Part shown: piece by piece, positions 1 through 8,392 of the stretch
How positions within the stretch are numbered: position 1 is the stretch's first letter
Layout of the letters: each line of letters starts with the position of its first letter
From: Streptomyces griseiscabiei
GTDB lineage: Bacteria > Actinomycetota > Actinomycetes > Streptomycetales > Streptomycetaceae
Direction: 5' to 3'
Assembly (NCBI RefSeq): GCF_020010925.1
Contig: NZ_JAGJBZ010000001.1
Span: 62,001 to 126,000 of the forward strand
Length of the DNA stretch: 64,000 nt
Translations under genes and position numbers: made by a program
The notes under the pieces: model-generated
Databases searched by the model: none
What the model saw: the letters and a program-made list of their open reading frames with translations, nothing else
What the model was told of the DNA's origin: nothing

Positions 1-467
1 GCCACCAGCAGATCTACCGCGTGCTCAAGCGCATGGAGAACGACGGCTGGGTCGACGTCCGGGATGTCCCGCAGCAAGGCCGGCCGGACAAGAAGGAGTA
101 CTCCGTCGCCGATCTCGGCCGGGCCGCGCTGTCCTCGTGGCTGCACGACCCGATCGAGCCGGACAGCGTCCGCCACGAGCTGGCGGTGAAGATCCGGGGT
201 GCCGCCTTCGACGACCCTGCCGCACTGATCCGCGAGGTGGAGCGGCACCGGCAGGCCCACCGGTCCCGCCTGGAGCACTATCTCGCGGGCGAGGAACGGG
301 ACTTCACGGGCCCCGAGGCGAGCACGGCCGCCGCGCGGACCCCGCTCGATCCGGAACGAGAGCTGCAGCACGTCGTCCTGCGCGGCGGCATCGCGTACGA
401 ACGCATGATGATCGGCTGGCTGGACGACGTGCTCACCACGTTGGCCCGGTTCGACCCGGGCCACTGA
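1..467 (+). CDS. PadR-family transcriptional regulator, 5' end outside the window
   Basis: The reading frame is already open at base 3 (codons HQQIYRVLKRME) and closes at 467, so the N-terminal part of the winged helix lies upstream of the window. What remains is the end of the recognition helix and wing (GRPDKKEYSV, typical of PadR) followed by a C-terminal helical region (about residues 45-150, with LIREVERHRQAHRSRLEHY) like the Vir_act_alpha_C dimerisation domain. PadR proteins usually repress a neighbouring gene in response to a small molecule. The acyl-CoA dehydrogenase 75 bp downstream on the same strand is the obvious candidate partner, although this is inferred from adjacency only. 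The family is clear; the ligand is unknown. Confidence 0.85.
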   Translation, partial: HQQIYRVLKRMENDGWVDVRDVPQQGRPDKKEYSVADLGRAALSSWLHDPIEPDSVRHELAVKIRGAAFDDPAALIREVERHRQAHRSRLEHYLAGEERDFTGPEASTAAARTPLDPERELQHVVLRGGIAYERMMIGWLDDVLTTLARFDPGH

Positions 468-542
468 CCGCCGCCACACCCCAGTCCCCCGCCGTCACAC
501 CTGACTGTTCCCATCCACCCGCCGGCCGAAAGAGACCTCACC

Positions 543-2264
543 ATGGCTGACCAGCTGCTCTTCAACCCGCGCACCTACGACCCCGCGCACTTCGACCCCG
601 AGACACGCCGTCTGCTGCGTGCCACCGTCGACTGGTTCGAAGAGCGTGGGAAGCGGCGACTGATCGAGGACTACCGGACCCGGGCCTGGCTCGGGGACTT
701 CCTCGCCTTCTCCGCGAAGGAGAACCTGTTCGCCACCTTCCTGACGCCGTCCGCCGCCGGGGAGGGAGAGCCGGACAAGCGGTGGGACACCGCCCGTATC
801 GCCGCGCTCAACGAGATCCTCGGCTTCTACGGACTGGACTACTGGTACGCCTGGCAGGTCACCATCCTCGGCCTCGGCCCGGTCTGGCAGAGCGACAACG
901 CCGCCGCCCGCGCCCGCGCCGCCGAACTCCTCGCCCAGGGTGAGGTGTTCGCGTTCGGGCTGTCCGAGAAGGCCCACGGCGCCGACATCTACTCCACCGA
1001 CCTGCTCCTGGAGCCCGACGGCGACGGCGGCTTCCGCGCCACCGGCTCCAAGTACTACATAGGCAACGGCAACGCCGCCGGACTCGTCTCCGTCTTCGGT
1101 CGCCGCACCGACGTCGAAGGCCCCGACGGTTACGTGTTCTTCGCCGCCGACAGCCGTCACCCGAACTACCACCTGGTCAAGAACGTCGTCGACTCCTCCA
1201 AGTTCGTCAGCGAGTTCCGCCTGGAGGACTATCCCGTCACGGCCGCGGACGTCCTGCACACCGGCCGGGCCGCCTTCGACGCCGCCCTCAACACGGTCAA
1301 CGTCGGCAAGTTCAACCTGTGCACCGCCTCGATCGGCATCTGCGAACACGCGATGTACGAGGCTGTCACCCACGCCCACAACCGCGTCCTCTACGGCCGT
1401 CCCGTCACCGCCTTCCCGCATGTGCGCCGCGAGTTGACCGACGCGTACGTCCGGCTCGTCGGCATGAAGCTGTTCAGCGACCGTGCCGTCGACTACTTCC
1501 GCTCCGCCGGTCCCGACGACCGCCGCTACCTGCTCTTCAACCCGATGACGAAGATGAAGGTGACCACGGAGGGCGAGAAGGTCATCGACCTCATGTGGGA
1601 CGTGATCGCCGCCAAGGGCTTCGAGAAGGACAACTACTTCGGCCAGGCGGCCATCGAGATCCGCGGTCTGCCGAAGCTGGAGGGCACGGTCCACGTCAAC
1701 CTGGCGCTGATCCTGAAGTTCATGCGCAGCCACCTCCTCGACCCGGCCGGGTACCCGGCGGTGCCGACCCGTCTCGACGCGGCCGACGACGACTTCCTGT
1801 TCCGTCAGGGCCCGGCTCGCGGCCTCGGCTCGGTGCGCTTCCACGACTGGCGCCCGGCCTTCGAGACGTACGCCCACCTCCCCAACGTCGCCCGCCTGCG
1901 CGAACAGGCCGACGCGCTCTGCGAGTTCGTCGCCACGGCCGGCCCCGACGCGGACCAGAGCCGCGACCTCGACCTCGTCCTCTCCATCGGTCAGCTCTTC
2001 GCCCTCGTCGTCCACGGCCAGCTCGTCCTGGAGCAGGCCACCCTCACCGGACTCGACGAGGACGTCCTCGACGAACTCTTCGCCGTCCTCGTGCGGGACT
2101 TCTCCGGGCACTCCGTGGAACTGCACGGCAAGGACTCGGCGACCGAGCAGCAGCAGGAATGGGCGCTGGCCTCGGTCCGCCGCCCGGTCGTCGACACGGC
2201 ACGCACGGAGCGTGTCTGGCAGCGGGTCGAGGCGCTGTCCGGCGCGTACGAGATGGCCCCGTAG
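543..2264 (+). CDS. acyl-CoA dehydrogenase family protein
   Basis: This 573-aa flavoenzyme probably oxidises an acyl-CoA (alpha,beta-dehydrogenation) or acts as a related acyl-CoA oxidase. Its length is that of the larger two-domain members, not the 380-aa core type. The FAD/substrate segment FAFGLSEKAHGADIYSTDL sits near residue 140. A second conserved stretch, AAIEIRGLPKLEGTVHVN (about residue 375-390), places a Glu in the LEGT position that is the catalytic base in many acyl-CoA dehydrogenases. The ATG at 543 follows a purine-rich AAAGAG. It lies directly downstream of a PadR regulator on the same strand, possibly co-transcribed. The substrate chain cannot be deduced. Confidence 0.85.
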   Translation: MADQLLFNPRTYDPAHFDPETRRLLRATVDWFEERGKRRLIEDYRTRAWLGDFLAFSAKENLFATFLTPSAAGEGEPDKRWDTARIAALNEILGFYGLDYWYAWQVTILGLGPVWQSDNAAARARAAELLAQGEVFAFGLSEKAHGADIYSTDLLLEPDGDGGFRATGSKYYIGNGNAAGLVSVFGRRTDVEGPDGYVFFAADSRHPNYHLVKNVVDSSKFVSEFRLEDYPVTAADVLHTGRAAFDAALNTVNVGKFNLCTASIGICEHAMYEAVTHAHNRVLYGRPVTAFPHVRRELTDAYVRLVGMKLFSDRAVDYFRSAGPDDRRYLLFNPMTKMKVTTEGEKVIDLMWDVIAAKGFEKDNYFGQAAIEIRGLPKLEGTVHVNLALILKFMRSHLLDPAGYPAVPTRLDAADDDFLFRQGPARGLGSVRFHDWRPAFETYAHLPNVARLREQADALCEFVATAGPDADQSRDLDLVLSIGQLFALVVHGQLVLEQATLTGLDEDVLDELFAVLVRDFSGHSVELHGKDSATEQQQEWALASVRRPVVDTARTERVWQRVEALSGAYEMAP

Positions 2265-2569
2265 GGCGCGCCGTACGCATCACCGGTGGCTGGGTCGGGC
2301 GGGACCGGCCCGGCCCGGCCACTGGCAGTTCGGGCAAGTGGCCTGACACGGTAGGCCGTCGGTGTGGGTGCGGTGGCCTTCCCTTTCGGTGTCAGGTTCG
2401 GTGTCAGGCGGAGACCCGAACCGGATTGCCCCGCGCCCGTCTGCCCGACGGTTCGGTCAGGGCCGGCAGCACTTCTTCCACGGGCAGGCATCGGCCGGCC
2501 GTCATCGGATCTACTCGTCATCGGATTCACTCGTCGTCGGCGGCCATGGTCGGAAGCCGCCCTGTCCGA
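2265..2569. other. intergenic stretch between convergent genes, short direct repeats
   Basis: No convincing gene is seen. It holds two adjacent copies of the 12-mer TTCGGTGTCAGG (2385-2396 and 2397-2408) and two adjacent 16-mers beginning CGTCATCGGAT (2500-2515 and 2516-2531), followed by a partial third. The flanking genes converge, so promoters are not expected. These look like small slippage duplications, not a functional site. Confidence 0.5.
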
Positions 2570-3097
2570 CTACTCGCCGGTGGCGCCGTCGGCGAGTTCG
2601 CGGACCACGTCGAGTTGGCCGACATGGCGGGCGTACTCCTGCAGCATGTGGAAGAGGATCCAGATCAGGGCCGGGTGGTGGTCAGGAGGGTTGAAGCCGC
2701 CTCTGCTGCGTGCGGCTTCCTGTAGTCCGGCGGCCGCCACAATCTCTCGGGACCGTGCGCACTCGTCCAGGAAGAGGGCTCGGATCGCCTCTGTGGACTC
2801 CTCGGCTCCGACCTGCCACTTGTGGGTGTCGGGGTCTTCCTCGCCCCAGATGGGATCCACTGGTTCGGCGGCGAACCCCCAGCGGAACCAACGCCGTTCC
2901 ACGAGCGCGAGGTGTTTGAGGAGGGCGAGGGGGACCCAGCCGGATGGGAGTCTGCTGGTGCGCAGATCCTCCTCGGACATGCCGTCGAGCTTGCGCAGCA
3001 GGGCGGCACGGTAGTAGTCGAGGTAGGCGACCGCCAGTTCGCGAGGATCGGTCAAGTGGTCCGGTGGCTCGGCTGCGGACTCAGGGGAAACGACCAT
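2570..3097 (-). CDS. DinB/DUF664-family protein (probable metal-dependent thiol-S-transferase-like)
   Basis: This 175-aa protein has the DinB-like four-helix bundle signature of the DUF664 branch. It opens with YLDYYRAALLRKLDGMSEEDL, then WVPLALLKHLALVERRWF with the first metal His, and ends with FHMLQEYARHVGQLDVVREL, which supplies the second His pair. The related mycothiol-dependent enzymes bind Zn or Ni through such histidines and handle thiol conjugates, and this is the most reasonable role in an actinomycete. No substrate is visible. No Shine-Dalgarno is seen before the ATG at 3097, but TACCGT ends 7 nt upstream of it, suggesting a leaderless mRNA. It is a single gene between unrelated neighbours. 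Confidence 0.8.
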   Translation of the reverse strand: MVVSPESAAEPPDHLTDPRELAVAYLDYYRAALLRKLDGMSEEDLRTSRLPSGWVPLALLKHLALVERRWFRWGFAAEPVDPIWGEEDPDTHKWQVGAEESTEAIRALFLDECARSREIVAAAGLQEAARSRGGFNPPDHHPALIWILFHMLQEYARHVGQLDVVRELADGATGE

Positions 3098-3164
3098 GCG
3101 CCGGACGGTAGCGTCGCGCGGGCTCGGCGGACCACTCGATATCGCCGCGAGGGCGGGCGTCGGG

Positions 3165-3806
3165 TCAGGTGTGTGCGATGTTGCCGACCGCGGTGCGCAG
3201 GTCGTCCTCTCCGGGGCGCAGCGGGGGCAGGGGGGTCGCGTTGGCCGGGTTCAGGGAGTCGAACAGCAGGGCGATGAAGCGGGCCCGCATCGAGGGTGTG
3301 GTGCCGGGGATCGCGAGCCCGGCGACGGCCATGACCAGAAAGCGCGGGATGTCTTCCGCGGTGAGGTCCTGGCGGACCTCGCCCTGTCGCTGCGCGCGAA
3401 GCAACAAGGGGTGCAACGACTCGCTGAAGCGCTGAACGGCGTCCACGGCGACGTCGGAGAAGTTGCTGGCGAAGGTGACCAGCCCCTTCTCCTCGGTGAT
3501 CAGGTCGAGCAGGCGCGTGGCGATGTCCTGGAGCGACTGGCGGGGGTGGGGGGCCTCGGCGGCGTGGTCGATGAGGGGGAGCAGGTCGGTTTCGAGGATG
3601 TCGTCGAGGACGGCCCGGACGATGGCCTCGCGGTTGGGGAAGTGGCGGTAGAGCGTGGCGATTCCCACGCCGGCCTCGGCCGCGATCTGCTCCAGGGAGG
3701 CTTCGCCCGTACCGAGGACGGTCCGTCCGGCGGCAATGATGCGCTCGATCGTGGAGCGTGCGTCCACTCTGCGTCGCGGGGCCCGGTCGCCCTTGGTGCT
3801 GGCCAT
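3165..3806 (-). CDS. TetR-family repressor, divergent from an MMPL exporter
   Basis: This is a 213-aa TetR regulator. The N-terminal helix-turn-helix is ASLEQIAAEAGVGIATLYRHF (about residues 37-57) and is preceded by a basic tail (APRRRVDAR). The remaining helical domain resembles the SbtR/TetR_C_33 type, with PRFLVMAVAGLAIPG near residue 155. The start ATG at 3806 is preceded by GGAAGGAG on the minus strand at normal spacing. It is transcribed away from the MMPL transporter at 3968. The 161-bp gap holds a double inverted repeat that is the probable operator, so the likely job is repression of the exporter and of itself until an inducer binds. The inducer is unknown. Confidence 0.88.
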   Translation of the reverse strand: MASTKGDRAPRRRVDARSTIERIIAAGRTVLGTGEASLEQIAAEAGVGIATLYRHFPNREAIVRAVLDDILETDLLPLIDHAAEAPHPRQSLQDIATRLLDLITEEKGLVTFASNFSDVAVDAVQRFSESLHPLLLRAQRQGEVRQDLTAEDIPRFLVMAVAGLAIPGTTPSMRARFIALLFDSLNPANATPLPPLRPGEDDLRTAVGNIAHT

Positions 3807-3857
3807 CTGTGGCTCCTTCCTGGTCTGCGCCGAAGCCTATCCGCCTGCCGAGTGACC

Positions 3858-3890
3858 GATAGCCATCTATCGCTTCGATAGTCACCTATC
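3858..3890. promoter_or_regulatory. double TetR-type operator between TetR and MMPL genes
   Basis: There are two identical-arm palindromes, GATAG-N4-CTATC, at 3858-3871 and 3877-3890, with centres 19 bp apart, and a further AATAG half at 3896. The site lies between the divergent TetR (ATG 3806) and MMPL (GTG 3968) genes. TetR dimers commonly bind such paired sites, so this is the probable control point for both promoters. Confidence 0.6.
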
Positions 3891-3967
3891 ATTTTAATAG
3901 TAGCCTCTCACTTCGTACCGGTGCGGCCTGCGGGGCGCACGAGGACGCCTGACGATGGGAGAGAGCT

Positions 3968-6331
3968 GTGTCCGTTCTGCTGTATCGGCTGGGAGGGTTC
4001 GCCTACCGCAAACCCTGGTACGTCATCGGGGGCTGGCTGGCCGTGGTGGCTGCCGTGGCGGGGCTCCTGGTGGCCGCTCCGGTCAAGTTGAGCAGCGAGG
4101 TCCGCATCGACGGCACCCCGTCCCAGCAGGTCGTCGACGATCTGGCCGGCTCCCTGCCGGAGGCGTCCGGAGGGCAGGGCATGCTGGCTTTCAGGGCGCC
4201 GGACGGTGCCCGGATCGGCGACGAGAAGGTCCAGGGTGCTCTGCTGGCGGCCGTGGACGCCGTCTACGGCCACGACCACGTCGTCGATGTCCGAAAGACC
4301 CTCGCGAAGGAAGCCGCGAAGGGCGACAGCAGCCCGCTGTTGCGGGCGCAGGCGGCGGTTGCCCAAGCCGCGGGACAGCCGTCGCCCGGCAGGACACCTG
4401 TCCCGTTGCAGGTGGACGGGCAGCCCGTGCCCGGCATCGTCGTGTCCGCCGACGACTCCGCCGCACTGATGCAGTTCCAGTTCGACGAGCAGACGTACGA
4501 ACTGCCCTCCGGGACCATCGACAGCACCGTCGAGGCCGCCGAGCGGCAAGCCGCCCGCGGCGGCCTCGAAGTCCTGCCCTCCGCCTCGATGATGGAGATT
4601 CCGGAGGTCGTGGGCGTCGGAGAGATCGTCGGCGTCGCCGTGGCGGCCATCGTCCTGCTGGTCACCCTGGGGTCGGTCGTGGCGGCGGGTCTGCCCCTGG
4701 CCATCGCCCTGGTCGGCGTCACGGTGGGCGTGGGCGGAGCCTTCACCCTCTCCACCGTCTTCGAGATCCACTCGCTCACCGCGGTCCTCGCCCTGATGCT
4801 GGGGCTGGCCGTCGGCATCGACTACGCCCTGTTCATAGTCAACCGGGAACGCCGCCTGATCCTCGACGACGGCCTGGACGCGTACGAAGCGACCAGCCGC
4901 GCCATCGGCACCGCCGGAAGCGCGGTCTTCTTCGCCGGCAGCACCGTCATCATCGCCCTCACCGGGCTCCTGGTCGTCGGGATCACCCTGCTCAGCACCA
5001 TGGCGATCGTCGCCGCCGCCACGATCGGGATCGCCGTCCTGCTCGTCCTGACCCTGCTGCCGGCCCTGCTGGGACTGGTCAAGGAACGCGTCTGCCCCGC
5101 CCGCACACGGCACCGGGTGGAGCGGGCGGCCGACACCGAGCACCCCTCCCCCACACGCGCGACCCGGTGGGGAACCCGTCTGATCCGCCACAAGTACCCG
5201 GCGCTCGCGGCCGCGTTCCTGATCCCCGTGATCCTGGCGGTGCCCGCCGCCGACATGAGGATGGGCCTGCCCTCCGGCGCCAGCTACAACTCCGACACCG
5301 CGCAGCGCCAGAGCTACGAGCTGGTCAGCGAGGCCTTCGGACCCGGCTACAACGGCCCGCTCATGATCGCCGTCGACTCCGACACCGAGGGACGTCCGCT
5401 CACCCCGGCGACCCTCACCACGGTCACCGCCGGTCTCAAGGACGTCAGGGGCGCGGCCGCCGTGTCACTGGCCGGGATGAACAACGCCGGGACCACGGCC
5501 ATCCTCGTACTCGTTCCCGGCAGTGGCCCCAACGACGACGCCACCAAGGACCTCGTCACCGCCGTACGGGACGAGAGCGCGCAGATGAGCGAGGCCACCG
5601 GCACCAGGATCGGCGTCACCGGCTTCACCGCTCTCGCCATCGACGTCTCCGACCGGCTCGGCGATGTCCTGCCCCTCTACGTGGCCACCGTTCTCGGGCT
5701 CTCCCTGATCGTCCTGCTCCTGGTCTTCCGCTCCGTCATGGTCCCCGTGACGGCGACGCTCGGCTTCCTGCTGACGATCGCGGCCACGTTCGGTGTCACC
5801 ACGGCCGTCTTCCAGTGGGGCTGGCTGCAGGCCCTGATCGGGCTCGATGCCACGGCGCCCGTCGTCAGCCTGCTGCCCATCATCATCACCGGCGTCCTGT
5901 ACGGGCTGGCCATGGACTACCAGATGTTCCTGGTCACCTCCATGCGCGAAGCGCACGTCCACGGCGCCACCCCGCTGAACGCCACCGTCAACGGCTTCGC
6001 ACGCGCCGGCTCCGTCGTGGTGGCGGCGGCCACCATCATGGTCTCCGTCTTCGCCGGGTTCGTCTTCAACGCCCACCCCATGATCAAGCAGGCCGGGTTC
6101 GCGCTCGCCGCCGGCATCCTCATCGACGCCTTCGTCATCCGCATGACACTCATCCCGGCCACCATGGCGCTGGCCCGGGAGAAAGCCTGGTGGCTGCCCG
6201 CCTGGCTGGACCGGCTGCTGCCGGATCTCGACGTGGAGGGCGACAAGCTCGCGCAGAAGATCCCGCTCCCCCACCCCGTCGCCGTCCAGCCGCACGCCGC
6301 CTCGGCACAGAGGGCCGACATCACGTCGTGA
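3968..6331 (+). CDS. MMPL/RND-family membrane transporter
   Basis: This 787-aa inner-membrane exporter belongs to the MMPL family (MmpL/ActII-3 type), which moves lipids or hydrophobic compounds using the proton gradient. It has the expected layout. An N-terminal helix (WYVIGGWLAVVAAVAG) precedes an external loop of about 150 residues. Five further helices follow, then the same pattern is repeated in the second half. The two Asp-Tyr pairs that carry protons in this family are present: VGIDYALF (about residue 284) and LAMDYQMFL (about residue 649). The GTG start at 3968 follows GGGAGAGA. Divergence from a TetR gene with a shared operator suggests induction by its substrate or a toxic compound. 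The cargo is not predictable. Confidence 0.9.
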   Translation: MSVLLYRLGGFAYRKPWYVIGGWLAVVAAVAGLLVAAPVKLSSEVRIDGTPSQQVVDDLAGSLPEASGGQGMLAFRAPDGARIGDEKVQGALLAAVDAVYGHDHVVDVRKTLAKEAAKGDSSPLLRAQAAVAQAAGQPSPGRTPVPLQVDGQPVPGIVVSADDSAALMQFQFDEQTYELPSGTIDSTVEAAERQAARGGLEVLPSASMMEIPEVVGVGEIVGVAVAAIVLLVTLGSVVAAGLPLAIALVGVTVGVGGAFTLSTVFEIHSLTAVLALMLGLAVGIDYALFIVNRERRLILDDGLDAYEATSRAIGTAGSAVFFAGSTVIIALTGLLVVGITLLSTMAIVAAATIGIAVLLVLTLLPALLGLVKERVCPARTRHRVERAADTEHPSPTRATRWGTRLIRHKYPALAAAFLIPVILAVPAADMRMGLPSGASYNSDTAQRQSYELVSEAFGPGYNGPLMIAVDSDTEGRPLTPATLTTVTAGLKDVRGAAAVSLAGMNNAGTTAILVLVPGSGPNDDATKDLVTAVRDESAQMSEATGTRIGVTGFTALAIDVSDRLGDVLPLYVATVLGLSLIVLLLVFRSVMVPVTATLGFLLTIAATFGVTTAVFQWGWLQALIGLDATAPVVSLLPIIITGVLYGLAMDYQMFLVTSMREAHVHGATPLNATVNGFARAGSVVVAAATIMVSVFAGFVFNAHPMIKQAGFALAAGILIDAFVIRMTLIPATMALAREKAWWLPAWLDRLLPDLDVEGDKLAQKIPLPHPVAVQPHAASAQRADITS

Positions 6332-6400
6332 GACCACCCAAGGGGGAGCGCGGAGCGCCCTGGACCGGGTCTCGCCGTCGGCCTTCTGCGAGGCCACCCC

Positions 6401-6970
6401 TCAGCGCACGCCTGCCGCGTCGAGCAGGGTGATCACCGTGGGCGCGATGAGACCCGTCAACTCGTCCGCGCCGATGCCCGCGCGGGCGCTGGCACCGTCG
6501 AAGACCAGGCTGAGCTGCCGGGCCAGCAGAGCGGGGTCGCCCGCCCCGCCCTGCTCGGCCTCGGCGCGGAAGAAGGAGGTCAGGTTCTCCTTGACCCCGT
6601 GGGCGACCCGGCTCGCGGGGTGGCTCTGGTCCTTGAGCTCGACCTGCGCGGCCAGGAAGGGGCAGCCGTGGAACTCGGGCGCGCGCGACTGTGATTCCAC
6701 CTGCTCGAAGACATGGAGGATCCGCTCCCTGGGCGAACGGTCGTCGTCCGCCGCGGGCAGGAGCGCCGCCGCGTAGGTGGAAGTGCGCCGCTCCAGGCTC
6801 GCCGCGAGCAGTTCGTCCTTGCTCTGGAACAGCTGGTACATGGAGCGCTTCGACACTCCCGCCGCCTTGCACAGCGCCTCGACGCCGATACTGACGCCCT
6901 CTCGGTAGGTGAGCGCGGCCGCGGCGTCCAGCAGTCGCTCCCTGGGGCTTTGCTTCACTTCGGTGGTCAT
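6401..6970 (-). CDS. TetR-family regulator, copy A of a paralogous pair
   Basis: This 189-aa TetR protein has its HTH at about residues 28-47 (SIGVEALCKAAGVSKRSMYQLF) and a C-terminal domain with the motif SLVFDGASARAG. It is clearly a paralogue of the TetR at 8393-8962, being collinear and similar over its whole length, with almost identical HTHs. The minus-strand promoter reads TAACCT, six bases, then ATG, implying a leaderless transcript. The palindrome at 7003-7016 ends 33 nt before the ATG, the same spacing as in the other copy. It probably represses itself and one or more genes of the local palindrome regulon (4Fe-4S protein, MFS exporter, SDR-hydrolase operon). Confidence 0.88.
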   Translation of the reverse strand: MTTEVKQSPRERLLDAAAALTYREGVSIGVEALCKAAGVSKRSMYQLFQSKDELLAASLERRTSTYAAALLPAADDDRSPRERILHVFEQVESQSRAPEFHGCPFLAAQVELKDQSHPASRVAHGVKENLTSFFRAEAEQGGAGDPALLARQLSLVFDGASARAGIGADELTGLIAPTVITLLDAAGVR

Positions 6971-7002
6971 ACCGCGAGGTTAACCCAGAGGGAAGCAAAT
7001 GA

Positions 7003-7016
7003 AAACCGATCGGTTT
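7003..7016. promoter_or_regulatory. operator palindrome AAACCGATCGGTTT upstream of TetR copy A
   Basis: This is a perfect 14-bp palindrome. It sits 20 bp before the TAACCT -10 box of the TetR gene on the minus strand, so a bound repressor would cover the -35 region. The same sequence recurs upstream of four other transcription units between 7.0 and 11 kb. Confidence 0.65.
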
Positions 7017-7034
7017 CCACCGACGGCTCGACGT

Positions 7035-8165
7035 TCACGGCGTACGTCGCTCCGGGTCGGCGGACGCGGAGCGACTCGCCGGGGGCTGCCAGCCGCCGGC
7101 GACCTCCTTGACGGGCTTGTGGGGGAAGCGCCGCCGGGCGTACTCCTGCGCGGGCGAGCCCGGCAGGACGTAGAGCGTCTCCTCCTTGCCCTGGAGCGGT
7201 CGCAGCACGGTGTCCATGAACGACTTGCGGTCGTCCAGGTACGGGCCGAGGACGTCCTCGCCGGCGGGGCAGACGGCCAGACAGTAGCCGGACTTGTAGC
7301 CGGGCGGTGAGGACAGGCTCTGCCACATGGAGGCGCTCTCGGAATCGGTGACGCGGGAGCGGTAGTCGGCGGCGTCCTCGCTGTCGGCCACGGTCTGCGC
7401 CCAGTCGGTGAACCCGCTCATGAACTCACGGTAGTTGTGCGTGGTGCAGGCCAGCCCGTCGAAGGCGCCGTCCTTGGCGATGGCGCCGACCGGGCAGGCC
7501 GCGACGCACAACTTGCAGTCGATGCACGGGTTGTAGTCCAGCGCCTGTCCGTACTCGCTCACCTCCGCGTCCACCAGGACGGTGACCAGCAGGACGAAGC
7601 TGCCGAACTTCGGGTGGATGACGTTGCGGTGGAGTCCCATCACGCCGAGTCCGGCGGCCACCGCGACCGTCTTGTGTGCCACCACCCAGATCCGCTCGTG
7701 GGGGAAGCGGTCCATTTCCTGGGGGAAGCCGACGGACGGGTTGAGCGCGCGGTAGCCGGCGTCCTGGAGTGCCCGGGTGACGCCGCGGGCGGCGTGGTTG
7801 GCCTGTTCGTCGGCCTGGTGGAACTCCTGGTTGGCCACGCTGCGGGCCGGGGAGCGGCAGTTGTCGCGGTTCATCCGGACCGCCATCGCGATCAGACTGC
7901 GGGTGCCGGGCAGCGCCGACTGCGCGTACTCGCGCTCGCCGGCCAGGTCCGGGTGGTCCAGGCTCACCGCGGCGGCGTCGTCCGCTCCGACCGCCAGGCA
8001 CAGCTCGCGCAGCCAGGCCGCGTCGATCACTCCGGGCGGGCGGCCCGGGGCGCCGGTCGCGCGCCGGGCGAGTACGGCCTGTACGGAGGGGTGGGCGGCG
8101 AGCTTCGCCGGAAGCCTAGGCGGCGGGGTCGTCGGTTGCCCCTCGGCGTTGCGCGCGGCGGTCAT
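7035..8165 (-). CDS. double [4Fe-4S] protein, QueG/reductive-dehalogenase-like
   Basis: This 376-aa cytosolic redox protein carries a first cluster CIDCKLCVAACP (CxxCxxCxxxCP) near residue 240. A second cluster is built from LACTTHN and YCLAVCP around residues 265-320. The region before them (GLGVMGLHRNVIHPKFGSFVLL) matches the conserved core of epoxyqueuosine reductase (QueG) and the cytosolic respiratory-type reductive dehalogenases, which use cobalamin plus two 4Fe-4S clusters. Whether it binds cobalamin and what it reduces are unknown; it is not a canonical QueG. I chose ATG 8165 because GGAG precedes it and the family homology begins after it; the open frame continues upstream to 8300 across the operators. 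Two operator palindromes lie 45 bp upstream, tying it to the flanking TetR genes. Confidence 0.75.
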   Translation of the reverse strand: MTAARNAEGQPTTPPPRLPAKLAAHPSVQAVLARRATGAPGRPPGVIDAAWLRELCLAVGADDAAAVSLDHPDLAGEREYAQSALPGTRSLIAMAVRMNRDNCRSPARSVANQEFHQADEQANHAARGVTRALQDAGYRALNPSVGFPQEMDRFPHERIWVVAHKTVAVAAGLGVMGLHRNVIHPKFGSFVLLVTVLVDAEVSEYGQALDYNPCIDCKLCVAACPVGAIAKDGAFDGLACTTHNYREFMSGFTDWAQTVADSEDAADYRSRVTDSESASMWQSLSSPPGYKSGYCLAVCPAGEDVLGPYLDDRKSFMDTVLRPLQGKEETLYVLPGSPAQEYARRRFPHKPVKEVAGGWQPPASRSASADPERRTP

Positions 8166-8209
8166 CCGTACTCCTCGGGGTTCGGGGCACCGGCTCTCCC
8201 GCACAGAGA

Positions 8210-8247
8210 GAAACCGATCGGTTTCACCACCGTAAACCGATCGGTTT
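8210..8247. promoter_or_regulatory. paired operator palindromes upstream of the 4Fe-4S gene
   Basis: GAAACCGATCGGTTTC, a perfect 16-bp palindrome, is at 8210-8225, and AAACCGATCGGTTT is at 8234-8247. Their centres are 23 bp apart, about two helical turns. They lie 45-82 bp upstream of the ATG at 8165 on the minus strand, the expected promoter position. Confidence 0.65.
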
Positions 8248-8333
8248 CTGCACGCAACCCGCGAGACTCCCGCGGTCGCCGGACCCCCCGCAAGCGGCAC
8301 AGGGCAGGGGCGTGACGGCCCTTCAGGTCCGCC

Positions 8334-8368
8334 GGTCGCCGGTCGCCGGTCGCCGGTCGCCGGCCGCC
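8334..8368. repeat. 7-bp tandem repeat GGTCGCC
   Basis: Four exact copies and one imperfect copy (GGCCGCC) of GGTCGCC stand in a row downstream of TetR copy B. No coding role is seen; this is probably a simple-sequence expansion. Confidence 0.7.
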
Positions 8369-8392
8369 GGAAAGTCGGGGGCGCGCGGCGCG

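Noticed and set aside
495..2126. 543-aa open frame antisense to the acyl-CoA dehydrogenase gene
   Set aside because: It is a high-GC mirror frame of the clear plus-strand gene, with Val/Glu/Gly-rich composition and no family resemblance.
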